Positions 10,255 through 20,240 of a DNA stretch of 64,000 nucleotides are shown in pieces. The notes beneath the pieces were generated by a model. The model worked only from the letters and a program-made list of their open reading frames with translations, was not told where the DNA came from and searched no databases. Numbering within the stretch: the first letter of the stretch is position 1; the number at the start of each line of letters is the position of its first letter. Made by a program: the position numbers and the translations under genes. The stretch covers positions 189,902 through 253,901 of the forward strand of contig VFZN01000003.1 of assembly GCA_016871195.1 (NCBI GenBank). The letters are read 5' to 3'. The DNA comes from Acidobacteriota bacterium (GTDB lineage Bacteria; Acidobacteriota; Vicinamibacteria; Vicinamibacterales; UBA2999).

Positions 10255-13002
10255 ATGGCCCCGTCGTCTTCCGCCCGGCCCCTTCCGTCGCGCGCCGTGC
10301 TGCTTGCAGTCGCGGCGCTCGTGTTCTTCGTGGTGCCCGGTGTGCTGTCGCTCGCCGTCGACTGGCTCTGGTTTGCCGAAGTCGGCTACCTGCCGGTCCT
10401 CACCCAGACCCTGTCGGTGCAGGCCGTGCTCGGCACGGCGGTGTTTGCGGTGGCCTGCGTCTGGCTGACCATGCACTTCCGGGTCGCCGCGTCAGCCCTG
10501 CGGGTCGAACAGGCCCCGTTCCAGACCGCCGAGGGCTTCACCGTCTCGCTGCCCAGCCGCACACAGGTCTTGCCCCTTGCCATGCTGGCCGCCGCTGGCG
10601 GGGCCCTGCTGCTGGCCTCATACGCCTCCGTCGGCAGCCCGACGCTGCTGTGGTGGTGGCATCAGGTGCCGTTCGGGCAGGCTGACCCGCTGCTGGGATA
10701 CGACCTCGCCTTCTACGTGTTCACTCTGCCGGCGCTCGAACTGCTGCGCAATCTCGCGTTCACGCTCGTGTTGCTCACGACGGCTGGCAGTGCCGTGCTC
10801 TACGCCATGGCCGGCCAGCTGGCCATCAGCCCGTTCGGCCTCAGACTCGGGGCGCAGGCGAGGGTGCATGCCGCCTGGATCAGCGCTGCAGGCTTTGCCG
10901 TGCTCTGCCTGAGCGCCTGGCTCACGCGGCTGGGCTATCTCGTCATGCCCTCCGGCATCATTCACGGGGCCAGCTACGCCGATGTCCATGCCCGCATGCC
11001 GGCGGGTCTTCTGCTGACGGCAGTGGCCGCCGCCGGCGTCGTGCTGTCCCTTGTCGCCACACGCAGCGGACGGCTCCGGCAGGTGGCCCTCGCCGCAGGC
11101 CTCTACGGACTGGTCGTGGTGGGTGGTCAGGTCTACGCCAGCCTGCTGCAGCGGTTCGTCGTGTCTCCGAACGAGCAGGTGCGCGAAGCGCCATACATCG
11201 AGTTCAACATCGCCGCCACGCGTCGCGCCTTCGGCCTCGACCGGGTCGTCGAGCGCGAACTGTCGGGCGACGCTGACCTGAGCGCGGCCGACATCGCGAA
11301 GCACCGGTCGACCCTCGATAACGTACGGTTGTGGGATCACCAGCAGCTGCTCGAAACGTTCGGACAGATTCAGGAGATCCGCACCTACTACGATTTTGTC
11401 GCCGTCGACAACGACCGGTATCGGCTCGACGGACAGCTCCGGCAGGTGATGCTGTCGGCCCGCGAACTCAACCCGGCTGCCCTGCCCAACCGCACGTGGA
11501 TCAACGAGCGCCTGGTCTTCACGCACGGCCACGGCCTCACGCTCGGTCCCGTCAATCAGGTCACGCAGGAGGGACTGCCCGTGCTGTTCGTCCGCGACCT
11601 GCCGCCGGTCGCCTCGGGTGGTCCGGCCATCACCGAACCCAGCCTCTACTTCGGTGAACTGTCCAACGAATACGTCATCGCCCGCACCCGTGCCCGCGAG
11701 TTCCACTATCCGAAGGGCGACGACAATGTCTTTATTGACTACGCGGGCTCGGGCGGCATCCCCCTCGACAGCCTCACACGCAAGCTCCTCTTCGCGCTGC
11801 ACTTCCGCTCGTATCAGCTTCTGCTTAGCGATGACATCACCGACCAGAGTCGGGTCCTCTTCGACCGCCAGATCCGCGCGCGCGTAACCAAAATCGCCCC
11901 GTTTCTAACCTACGACGACGACCCGTATCTGGTGATCGACCAGGGGCGGCTCTTCTGGATTCAGGACGCGTACACGACCAGCGCCCGCGTGCCCTACTCG
12001 ACCGAAGCGGCACGCGGCGTCAACTACATCCGCAATGCGGTGAAGGTCGTCATCGATGCCTACCACGGCACCGTCACCTTCCACGTGGCCCAGCCCGACG
12101 ACCCAATCATCCAGACGATGGAGCGTGCGTTCCCGACGCTGCTGCGCCCGATGTCAGAGATGGCGCCGGGCCTGCGTGAGCACGTGCGGTATCCGGAAGG
12201 CATCTTCAACCTGCAGACACAGGTGTATTCGACCTACCACATGACCAGCCCGGCGATCTTCTACAACAAGGAAGATCAGTGGGAGGTACCGGCCATCGAT
12301 CGCGGCGGCGAGTCGGTGCGCATGGAGCCGTACTACACGCTGATGACGCTGCCCGGTGAACAGTCTGCGGAATTCATCCAGATGCTGCCGTTCACGCCGC
12401 GCCGACGCGACAATCTCGCCTCATGGATGGTGGCCCGGAGCGACGGCGACCACTACGGTGAGATCCAGGTCTTTCAGTTCCCCAAACAGAAACTCATCTT
12501 CGGACCGCGACAGGTGGTGGCCCGCATCAACCAGGACCAGGCGATTTCTCCGCAAATCACCCTCTGGGGTCAACAGGGGTCGGAAGTCATTCAGGGCACG
12601 CTGATGGTGATCCCCATCGAGGAATCGCTCATTTATGTGCGTCCGCTCTACCTGCGGGCCCAGGCCGGACGGATTCCTGAACTCACCCGCGTCATCGTCG
12701 CCTACAACAACCGCATCGTGATGGATCGCACGCTCGATGCCGCGCTGGCGCAGTTGTTCGAAGGGGCACGCCCGTCGGTGCCGTCCACGTCCGCTGGTCG
12801 CGCGACGCCGCCAGCGACACCCGTGGGCACCGCCCCAGCGGCACTCGGCGCGGCCGCACCCGACGCCCCCCCCCAGTCACTCGCCGAACAGGCACGACTG
12901 ACCTACGAGCGTGCCCTCGCCGCTCAGCGGGCGGGCGACTGGGCCCGCTACGGCGAAGAAATCGCCCGGCTGGGTGACCTGCTCGCCCGCATGCAACCCT
13001 GA
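10255..13002 (+). CDS. UPF0182 family membrane protein
   Basis: Large multi-TM N-terminus then soluble domain (WLWFAEVGY..., IFNLQTQVYSTYHMTSPAIFYNKEDQWEVP). ORF track start is 10243; ATG at 10255 fits the promoter better. Confidence 0.9.
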   Translation: MAPSSSARPLPSRAVLLAVAALVFFVVPGVLSLAVDWLWFAEVGYLPVLTQTLSVQAVLGTAVFAVACVWLTMHFRVAASALRVEQAPFQTAEGFTVSLPSRTQVLPLAMLAAAGGALLLASYASVGSPTLLWWWHQVPFGQADPLLGYDLAFYVFTLPALELLRNLAFTLVLLTTAGSAVLYAMAGQLAISPFGLRLGAQARVHAAWISAAGFAVLCLSAWLTRLGYLVMPSGIIHGASYADVHARMPAGLLLTAVAAAGVVLSLVATRSGRLRQVALAAGLYGLVVVGGQVYASLLQRFVVSPNEQVREAPYIEFNIAATRRAFGLDRVVERELSGDADLSAADIAKHRSTLDNVRLWDHQQLLETFGQIQEIRTYYDFVAVDNDRYRLDGQLRQVMLSARELNPAALPNRTWINERLVFTHGHGLTLGPVNQVTQEGLPVLFVRDLPPVASGGPAITEPSLYFGELSNEYVIARTRAREFHYPKGDDNVFIDYAGSGGIPLDSLTRKLLFALHFRSYQLLLSDDITDQSRVLFDRQIRARVTKIAPFLTYDDDPYLVIDQGRLFWIQDAYTTSARVPYSTEAARGVNYIRNAVKVVIDAYHGTVTFHVAQPDDPIIQTMERAFPTLLRPMSEMAPGLREHVRYPEGIFNLQTQVYSTYHMTSPAIFYNKEDQWEVPAIDRGGESVRMEPYYTLMTLPGEQSAEFIQMLPFTPRRRDNLASWMVARSDGDHYGEIQVFQFPKQKLIFGPRQVVARINQDQAISPQITLWGQQGSEVIQGTLMVIPIEESLIYVRPLYLRAQAGRIPELTRVIVAYNNRIVMDRTLDAALAQLFEGARPSVPSTSAGRATPPATPVGTAPAALGAAAPDAPPQSLAEQARLTYERALAAQRAGDWARYGEEIARLGDLLARMQP

Positions 13003-13013
13003 CCGCACCGGCT

Positions 13014-14054
13014 ATGTCGACTTCGCTGCCGCCTCTGCCCCTGCGCGACGTGCACCAGCGCCCGCTGCGCAACCTGCGCCTCTCGGTCACTGACCGCTGC
13101 AACCTGCGGTGTCAGTACTGCATGCCCGAAGATGAGTATGCCTGGTTGCCCCGCCACGACATCCTGCACTTCGAGGAAATCGAACGCCTTGTCGATGTGT
13201 TCCTGTTCCTGGGAGTCGATAAGGTCCGGCTGACCGGCGGAGAGCCTCTGCTGCGCCGCGACGTTACCGAACTGGTGGCGAGGCTGGCGTCACGTCTCGG
13301 CATCCGCGATTTGGCAATGACCACCAACGGCGTGCTCCTCAGGCCCGCCGCCCCGGACCTCAAGCGGGCAGGGCTGCACCGCCTCACGGTGAGTCTCGAC
13401 ACCCTGCAGGCTGACCGGTTCGAGCGCCTCAGCCGTTCGGCGGAATTTCACCGGGTACTCGACGGGCTCGAGGCCGCGGCCGAGTACTTTCCCGGCTTCA
13501 AGATCGACACGGTGGCCATCCGAGGTGTCAACGACGACGAAGTGATTGCGCTGCTCGACCGTGCACGCGCACTCGGGGCCGAGCTTCGCTTCATCGAATA
13601 CATGGATGTGGGCGGCGCGACGCACTGGAGCCAGTCGCAGGTCGTGTCGCGGGCCGAATTGCTGGGCATGATCGCTGCGCACTACGGCGCGGTCGCCCCG
13701 GTCGACCGCGTCGATGCCGCCCCCGCCGACCGCTTTCGCCTGGCGCATGGCCAGACGTTCGGCATCATTGCCTCGACAACGACGCCGTTCTGCGCCGACT
13801 GTGACCGGAGCCGGCTGACGGCCGACGGACTCTGGTATCTGTGTCTCTACGCGGCGCGCGGCACCGACCTGAGGGGGCCGCTGCGCGGAGGAGCGAGCGC
13901 CGACGCGCTGGCCACGCTCATCAGGGGCGTATGGCAGGCGCGCACCGATCGCGGTGCAGAGACGCGGCAGGTCGTGCGGGCTGACGCGCCCTTCATTCCG
14001 CTATCGGCGCTGAAACGCGACCCGCACCTCGAAATGCACACGCGGGGCGGCTAG
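13014..14054 (+). CDS. moaA: GTP 3',8-cyclase (molybdenum cofactor biosynthesis)
   Basis: RLSVTDRCNLRCQYCMP radical-SAM motif; C-terminal Cys cluster FCADCDRSRLT; ends in GG. Confidence 0.95.
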   Translation: MSTSLPPLPLRDVHQRPLRNLRLSVTDRCNLRCQYCMPEDEYAWLPRHDILHFEEIERLVDVFLFLGVDKVRLTGGEPLLRRDVTELVARLASRLGIRDLAMTTNGVLLRPAAPDLKRAGLHRLTVSLDTLQADRFERLSRSAEFHRVLDGLEAAAEYFPGFKIDTVAIRGVNDDEVIALLDRARALGAELRFIEYMDVGGATHWSQSQVVSRAELLGMIAAHYGAVAPVDRVDAAPADRFRLAHGQTFGIIASTTTPFCADCDRSRLTADGLWYLCLYAARGTDLRGPLRGGASADALATLIRGVWQARTDRGAETRQVVRADAPFIPLSALKRDPHLEMHTRGG

Positions 14055-14092
14055 ACACCACCCCGCGACGTGTCGCTGGCGTCGGGCAGCCG

Positions 14093-14530
14093 CTACTGCA
14101 CCGCAGGCGTCGCGCAGTGTGTGGCATAGGCCGCCTGGAGGCGGGCCGCAATGCCGTCGGCGCTGTTCTGTTCAATCTCGCGCCGCTCCATCATGTAGAC
14201 CAGCACGCCGTCCTTCAGGATGGCCACCGACGGAGACGATGGGGGATACGGAGCAAACAGCTCGCGGGCGCGCGTGGTCGCCTCGACGTCGGCCCCGGCA
14301 AACACCGTCACAAGATGGTCGGGACGGGCGCCGGCGCGAAGCGAGAGGGCGATGCCGGGACGGGCCTTGCCCGCCGCGCATCCGCAGACCGAGTTGACGA
14401 CCACCATCGTGGTGCCGCTCCGGCCCGCTGCGGCGTCGACCGCCTCGGGTGTCGAGAGTTCCTCAAAACCGAGTCGGGTCAGTTCCGACCGCATCGGCGC
14501 AATGAACGGCTCAGGATATCGCTGCATCAT
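14093..14530 (-). CDS. BrxA/BrxB family bacilliredoxin-like protein
   Basis: MMQRYPEPFIAPMRSELTRLGFEELSTPEAV...NSVCGCAAGKARPGI, CGC motif. Confidence 0.88.
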   Translation of the reverse strand: MMQRYPEPFIAPMRSELTRLGFEELSTPEAVDAAAGRSGTTMVVVNSVCGCAAGKARPGIALSLRAGARPDHLVTVFAGADVEATTRARELFAPYPPSSPSVAILKDGVLVYMMERREIEQNSADGIAARLQAAYATHCATPAVQ

Positions 14531-14637
14531 GGTTTTCCGGCTTTCTCCGTGTCGCGCACGTGTGCGCATTTGATGAGATGCCTTCGTGGCGCGGAAGGTT
14601 GCGTGCCCGGCCGGAGCCGCACCCCTGACAGCCACGA

Positions 14638-16131
14638 ATGACGTCTTACGTGGGGACTATGGTACCCGCTCTCCGCATCCGTTCGCTCAACGAGGCTCCG
14701 ATTCGAGCCGATCGCCCCACGGTGCTCTACTGGATGACGGCCTTCCGGCGCACCCGGTCGAACTTTGCCCTCGAACGGGCCGTCGAGCATGCCGAGGCCC
14801 TGCGCCGCCCGCTGGTTATCCTCGAGGCCCTGCGGGTCGGGTATCCCTGGGCGTCTGACCGACTGCATCAATTCGTCATCGACGGCATGCGCGATAACGC
14901 CGCGGCGCTGGCTGGCCGTGCCGGCGTCACCTACGTGCCCTATCTGGAACCCGCGGCCGGCGAGGGCCGTGGGCTCCTCGAAGCGCTGGCGCAGTCGGCC
15001 GCGATGGTGGTGACGGACGACTTTCCCTGCTTCTTCCTGCCCCGCATGGCGGCTGCCGCGGCGGCCCGGCTCGACGTCAGGCTGGAAACGGTTGATGCCA
15101 ATGGCATGCTGCCGATGCGCGCCGTCGAGCAGGTCTATCCGACGGCCTACGCCTTCCGGCGTGCCCTGCAGAAGACCCTGCCGGCGCATTTCCAAGACCG
15201 GCCCGCGGCCGACCCGGTCGCCCGTCTTGCGCCCCTGTCCGCGTGGACCGTCCCCGCAGACCTCCGCCAGCGCTGGCCCCATGCCCTCGAATGGCTCGAC
15301 GATGGAGGCACGCTCAGTCAACTGCCGATCGATCACTCGGTTGGAACAGCCCCGCTGACCGGTGGTGCCGCCGCGGCGGCGCGTCGCCTGCAGAGCTTTC
15401 TCGAACACGACCTCGAGCTGTATGGCACGGGCCGCAACGACCCTGATCACGACGTCTCGAGCCGGTTGTCTCCCTACCTGCATTTCGGCCACATCGGGCC
15501 GCACGAGGTCTTCGACGAAGTCATGCGGCGCGAAGGCTGGCTGGGCCAGGTGTCGGCGCGCACGGCCGGGCAGCGCGAAGGCTGGTGGCAGGTGTCACCG
15601 CATGCCGAGTCGTTCCTCGATGAATTCATCACGTGGCGCGAACTCGGCTATAACTTCACCTCGCGTCGGGACGACTACGACCGCTACGACTCGCTGCCCT
15701 CGTGGGCCCGGGCCTCGCTCGACGCACACAGCACCGACCCCCGGCCGCATCTCTACACACTGGACGAGCTGGCAGCCGCCCGAACGCATGATCCTCTCTG
15801 GAATGCGGCCCAGCGTCAGCTGACGCGCGACGGGCGCATCCACAACTATCTGCGCATGCTCTGGGGCAAGAAGATTTTGCAGTGGTCGGCCTCGCCGCGC
15901 GAGGCGCTGGCGCACATGATCGAACTCAACAACCGCTATGCCCTCGACGGACGCAATCCCAATTCCTATTCGGGAATTTTCTGGGTACTGGGCCGCTACG
16001 ACCGGCCGTGGGGACCGACGCGTCCCATCTTCGGCGTCATCCGGTACATGACCTCGGAGAACACCGCCCGCAAGGTCAGCGTCACCCGCTACCTCGCCCG
16101 GTATGGCGACACCCCCGAGCTCTTCTCATGA
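14638..16131 (+). CDS. Class II-type deoxyribodipyrimidine photolyase/cryptochrome family
   Basis: VLYWMTAFRRTRSNFALERAVEHA...; C-terminus WGKKILQWSASPREALAHMIELNNRYALDGRNPNSYSGIFWVLGRYDRPWGPTRPIFGVIRYM. Confidence 0.9.
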   Translation: MTSYVGTMVPALRIRSLNEAPIRADRPTVLYWMTAFRRTRSNFALERAVEHAEALRRPLVILEALRVGYPWASDRLHQFVIDGMRDNAAALAGRAGVTYVPYLEPAAGEGRGLLEALAQSAAMVVTDDFPCFFLPRMAAAAAARLDVRLETVDANGMLPMRAVEQVYPTAYAFRRALQKTLPAHFQDRPAADPVARLAPLSAWTVPADLRQRWPHALEWLDDGGTLSQLPIDHSVGTAPLTGGAAAAARRLQSFLEHDLELYGTGRNDPDHDVSSRLSPYLHFGHIGPHEVFDEVMRREGWLGQVSARTAGQREGWWQVSPHAESFLDEFITWRELGYNFTSRRDDYDRYDSLPSWARASLDAHSTDPRPHLYTLDELAAARTHDPLWNAAQRQLTRDGRIHNYLRMLWGKKILQWSASPREALAHMIELNNRYALDGRNPNSYSGIFWVLGRYDRPWGPTRPIFGVIRYMTSENTARKVSVTRYLARYGDTPELFS

Positions 16132-16568
16132 CGCTCGTGCTGCTGCTGCACGCCGCGTCGACGCTGTGGATGACCGGCCTCATCTGGTTCGTGCAGGTCG
16201 TGCACTATCCGCTCTTCTCGCTCGTCGGCGATGCAGGCTTCACTGCCTACGAACACGCGCACACCACGCGCACCACGCTGGTCGTCGGCCCGCCGATGCT
16301 GCTCGAGCTGGCGACGACCGTGGCCCTGCTGGGCCTCGCCGGCGACGCAGTGCCCCGGAGCGCGGCGTGGATGGGTGCGGCGCTCCTGGCCGCCATCTGG
16401 CTGTCGACCGCGCTGCTGCAGGTGCCCCAGCACTCGCTGCTCTCCCTGGGCTTCGATGCGAGGGCCTGCGAGGTGCTCGTCCAGTCAAACTGGATCAGGA
16501 CCATCGGCTGGTCGCTGAGAGCGGCCCTGGCGCTCTGGCTGCTGTGGCGACTGCTGCCCTCCCTCTAG
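16128..16568 (+). CDS. Small four-TM membrane protein, unknown function
   Basis: ATGA overlap with photolyase stop; MTLVLLLHAASTLWMTGLIWFVQVVHYPLFSLVG...; four hydrophobic segments. Confidence 0.7.
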   Translation: MTLVLLLHAASTLWMTGLIWFVQVVHYPLFSLVGDAGFTAYEHAHTTRTTLVVGPPMLLELATTVALLGLAGDAVPRSAAWMGAALLAAIWLSTALLQVPQHSLLSLGFDARACEVLVQSNWIRTIGWSLRAALALWLLWRLLPSL

Positions 16569-16605
16569 CGTCGCCTCCCGGACCGCCTCTGGTAAGCTCT
16601 GGCGC

Positions 16606-17874
16606 ATGCGCATCAGCCTCACTGCCCTGCTGCTCATCACCTCTGCCCTGTCTGCGTCAGCGCAGACCACCGCGTTTGTCGGCGGGCGTCTCATCATCGG
16701 GGGCGGCGAGGTCATCGAACGCGGCACGCTCGTGGTGACCGACGGACGCATCACCGCAGCCGGCCCGACAGACCGCGTCACCATTCCACCCGGTGCCACC
16801 CGCATCGATACGACGGGCAAGTCGATCATGCCGGGCCTCATCAATGCCCACGGGCATGTCGCTGCCACACAGGGTCTGCGCTCGTCGCCCGAGTTCTACA
16901 CGCGCGACAATCTGCTGAGTCAGCTGCGGACGTACGCCAGCTATGGCGTCACCACCGTCTACAGCCTCGGTGACGACAAGGCGGCCGGGTTCACGCTGCG
17001 CGATGAAGGCCGCTCTGGCCCTCTCGACCGGGCACGCCTCTTCGTCGCCGGAGACGTCATCACCGCCGACACAGCCGAGGCCGCACGCCAGCGCACAGAC
17101 CAGGTGGCCGACCAGGGCCCCGACATCCTGAAGATTCGTGTCGACGACAATCTCGGCACGTCGCGCAAGATGCCCGAGCCCGCTTGGCGCGCCGCCGTGA
17201 CCCGGGCGCATGAACGGCAGCTCAGAATGGCCGTGCACATCTTCTATCTCGAAGACGCGCGAGCAACCGTCACCGCCGGGGCCGACTTTGTCGCGCACAG
17301 CGTGCGCGACATACCGATCGACGCATCATTCGCCCAGTTGCTGCGTTTTAGGAATGTCTGCTACAGCCCGACGCTGACCCGTGAGCTGTCGACCTACGTT
17401 TTCGAGTCGACGCCGCCGTTTGCTGATGATCCGTTCTTCGTCCGTGGCATCGGTGACGAGGTGCGACGCCAGATCAAAGATCCGAACCGGCAGGCGCAGA
17501 CGCGCGCGAATCCTGCGGCAGCGCTCGGCCAGCGATACAAGGCCGGCCTGCAAGTCGCGCTGCGGAACCTCAAGAGCCTGTCCGACCAAGGCGTTCGCAT
17601 TGCCATGGGCACGGATACTGGACCACCGGGACGCTTCCAGGGGTACTTCGAACATCTGGAACTCGAGATGATGGCCGATGCCGGCCTGACACCAGCGCAG
17701 ATCATCCGCTCGGCAACCGTCGACGCGGCGGCGTGTCATCAGAACACCACGATTGGCGCGCTGGAGGTCGGCCGGCAGGCCGATCTGCTGGTGCTCGGCG
17801 CGAACCCGCTCGACAGCATCCGCGCGCTCCGTCAGATCGAACAAGTGTGGATCGGCGGCAGGCGCCTTCCGTAA
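16606..17874 (+). CDS. Exported amidohydrolase family protein
   Basis: Signal peptide; GKSIMPGLINAHGHV; C-terminal GALEVGRQADLLVLGANPLDSI. Confidence 0.9.
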   Translation: MRISLTALLLITSALSASAQTTAFVGGRLIIGGGEVIERGTLVVTDGRITAAGPTDRVTIPPGATRIDTTGKSIMPGLINAHGHVAATQGLRSSPEFYTRDNLLSQLRTYASYGVTTVYSLGDDKAAGFTLRDEGRSGPLDRARLFVAGDVITADTAEAARQRTDQVADQGPDILKIRVDDNLGTSRKMPEPAWRAAVTRAHERQLRMAVHIFYLEDARATVTAGADFVAHSVRDIPIDASFAQLLRFRNVCYSPTLTRELSTYVFESTPPFADDPFFVRGIGDEVRRQIKDPNRQAQTRANPAAALGQRYKAGLQVALRNLKSLSDQGVRIAMGTDTGPPGRFQGYFEHLELEMMADAGLTPAQIIRSATVDAAACHQNTTIGALEVGRQADLLVLGANPLDSIRALRQIEQVWIGGRRLP

Positions 17875-17884
17875 CCGCGCCACG

Positions 17885-19027
17885 ATGATTCGCGCGTATC
17901 TGCCCGCCGACCGTCCGCACGTGCAGCCCGGGCTGCTCTTCAGCCGTATCGAACAGGCCGAGCGCGATCGCTACGCCTCGGCCCTCGGCCCTTCGGTGGT
18001 CACGCCCCTCGTCGATCGCCCTGATCTGGCCCGCGCACTGAACCTCGGTCAGATCTGGGTCAAGGATGAAACGCATCGCATGGGTCTGCCGGCCTTCAAG
18101 CTGCTGGGGGCACGCTTTGCCGTCGCCACCCTGCTGGCCCGGCGCCGCATCACACCCGGCTGCACCCTGGTCTGTGCCAGCGAAGGCAATCATGGACGAG
18201 CGGTGGCGCGTGCCGCCCGTGAGGTCGGATGCCAGGCCCGCATCTATCTGTCGCATGCCGTCGCCACCCCGCGCGCCGACGCCATCGCCTCGGAGGGGGC
18301 TGTTGTGGTACGCGTCGGGGCCACCTACGACGAGGCCGTGCGGCACGCCGCCGATGATGCGGCACGGGAAGGATGGGCGGTCGTCTCTGATACTTCCTGG
18401 GATGGCTACGAAGAAGTGCCGAGGCTCATCATGCTCGGCTACTCGCAGATGGTGCACGAGATGCACGCCCAGCAGCCGCCCGGATGGCGACCCGATGTCA
18501 TCGCCGTGCCCGGCGGCGTCGGCGGTCTGCTCGCCGGTGTGGCGCTCGGCGCCGCAGAAGTGTGGGCATCGCCTCCGCACATCGTATGCGTCGAGCCCGA
18601 CTCGGCCGCCTGCCTGATGGCTTCGGCCCGCACCGGTGCGCCCACACGGGTGGATGGCCCGTTCACGACAGAGATGGGGGGCCTCCGCTGCGGCGAGGTG
18701 TCGCCCCTGGCCTTTGCCATGGCGGCCCCGCATGTCGCTGGCTACGTCACGATTGACGATGCCTGGGGCGCGTGCGCGTTGCGGATGATGGCGCGTCCCC
18801 CTGAGGTCTCACTCACGCGTGTCGAGGCCGGTCTGTCCGGTGCCGCGGCGCTGGCCGGACTGATGGCGCTCAGGAGCGGGGCCGACGCGGCGCATGCCTG
18901 TGAGGCGCTGCGACTCACCGGAAAATCGACCGCTGTCGTGATTGCGTCGGAGGGAGTGACAGACCCACCGCTGTGGGCCCGCCTGATGGGTGAGGGCGAG
19001 TCGCCGGCAATTACGCCAGCGACTTGA
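17885..19027 (+). CDS. PLP-dependent diaminopropionate ammonia-lyase-like protein
   Basis: VKDETHRMGLPAFKLLGA (PLP lysine), CASEGNHGRAVARAA, VPGGVGGLLAGV. ORF track start is over-extended into the upstream gene. Confidence 0.8.
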   Translation: MIRAYLPADRPHVQPGLLFSRIEQAERDRYASALGPSVVTPLVDRPDLARALNLGQIWVKDETHRMGLPAFKLLGARFAVATLLARRRITPGCTLVCASEGNHGRAVARAAREVGCQARIYLSHAVATPRADAIASEGAVVVRVGATYDEAVRHAADDAAREGWAVVSDTSWDGYEEVPRLIMLGYSQMVHEMHAQQPPGWRPDVIAVPGGVGGLLAGVALGAAEVWASPPHIVCVEPDSAACLMASARTGAPTRVDGPFTTEMGGLRCGEVSPLAFAMAAPHVAGYVTIDDAWGACALRMMARPPEVSLTRVEAGLSGAAALAGLMALRSGADAAHACEALRLTGKSTAVVIASEGVTDPPLWARLMGEGESPAITPAT

Positions 19028-19415
19028 CGGCTTCGTCGAGCAGGAACAGGTCGGTGAGCAACGACCTGACGTGTGTCGAGGCGTTGAAGTTGTCGATCAG
19101 CTGAGAACTGATGCCGCGACGGCTGCGCACGAGCCCGAGAGCGGACCGCGCCGACATCACATCGCGCTGCAGCACCACCAGCATTGGGGCAAAGGCCACC
19201 GCATCGTCACCGCTGCCGATGACCTCAGAGAGGGCCGACTCGAGGCCGGCCATCCCTTCGTCCATCCGCTGCAGGTAGGTGCGGAGCTGCTCGCTGTTGG
19301 GGTGTCCCTCGTCGGTGGCGATGCCCTGCGCCGCGTAGGCAAGCAGGTACTCGTAACCGCCCTCAATTCCGTCTACACACCGCCTGAGGGCGGCCCGAGC
19401 CTCGTCATGTGTCAT
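19011..19415 (-). CDS. Hypothetical helical protein, downstream in Mo-hydroxylase operon
   Basis: 134-aa ORF starting 6 bp after the cytochrome b stop; no recognised motif. Confidence 0.6.
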   Translation of the reverse strand: MTHDEARAALRRCVDGIEGGYEYLLAYAAQGIATDEGHPNSEQLRTYLQRMDEGMAGLESALSEVIGSGDDAVAFAPMLVVLQRDVMSARSALGLVRSRRGISSQLIDNFNASTHVRSLLTDLFLLDEAVKSLA

Positions 19416-19421
19416 TGCGGA

Positions 19422-20240
19422 TTACTTGTTCGCCACCCAGCGCTTGGTATCGTGGTGCTCGAGGTACTCGCGGCGCGAAATGGTGCCGAAGAGCATCGAC
19501 CTGGTCAGCCAGAACTTCTCGGGCCGCAGGGCGAAGTAGATGTGGGCGATGATCATGCCCACGAAACCCACGCCAGTGAGGCCGTGAACCACGTAGGTCA
19601 GGCCGTAGGCGGCGTCGCTCATCCAGAACGGATCGCGTTCGAAGATCGGCGTGCGGACACGGGCCATCATGAGGATGCCCGAGGAAATCGCCCCGAGACC
19701 GGCCACGAGCACGGCCAGATGGTAGAGGCGGTTCCCCAGCGGATACTTGCCGGGCTTTGGCGCATCGACATCGGCGCCGAGTTCACGGAGGATTTCCGCC
19801 TTCGCATCGGGCAGGTCCTTGGGACCAATCCAGATGGACCAGAAATCCATGAAGAACGTGGCGTGGATGATGTGAAAAATGATCGCGCCGGTCAGCAGGA
19901 TGCCGGCCATCCAGTGCCACTGCACCCAGGCGAACCGCACCCCGACGACAGGCAGGAAGGCCGTGAATACCAGCGACAGCATCGAGAACGCCATCACCCA
20001 GTGGAACATGCGGGCGACAAACGAGTGCCGTTCGATTCGCGGGGGCAGCGACGCATGCGCGGCTTCGAGCTGGTCGACATCGTCGCTGGCCCGCTTGTGG
20101 TGCGGCGAGAACAGCATGTAGCTGCCGTGGGACAGCAGGAACAGCACACCGCCCACCAGGGCCGCCCAGAAGAGGTCCCACGAAATGCGGACCAGAATCG
20201 ACTCGCCCCAGGGGCTGAGTGCCGACGTTAGGATGTCCAC
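19422..20240 (-). CDS. Cytochrome b subunit (formate dehydrogenase gamma-like)
   Basis: Several TM helices with His: RHSFVARMFHWVMAFSMLSLVFTAFLP...VQWHWMAGILLTGAIIFHIIHATF...GMIIAHIYFALRPEKFWLTRSMLFG. Confidence 0.8.
   Translation of the reverse strand: MDILTSALSPWGESILVRISWDLFWAALVGGVLFLLSHGSYMLFSPHHKRASDDVDQLEAAHASLPPRIERHSFVARMFHWVMAFSMLSLVFTAFLPVVGVRFAWVQWHWMAGILLTGAIIFHIIHATFFMDFWSIWIGPKDLPDAKAEILRELGADVDAPKPGKYPLGNRLYHLAVLVAGLGAISSGILMMARVRTPIFERDPFWMSDAAYGLTYVVHGLTGVGFVGMIIAHIYFALRPEKFWLTRSMLFGTISRREYLEHHDTKRWVANK

Noticed and set aside
10618-11802. 394-aa minus ORF inside UPF0182
   Set aside because: Antisense shadow of a strongly supported + strand CDS; composition typical of reverse-frame translation.
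14527-15504. 325-aa minus ORF opposite photolyase
   Set aside because: Overlaps the highly recognisable photolyase reading frame; no domain motif.
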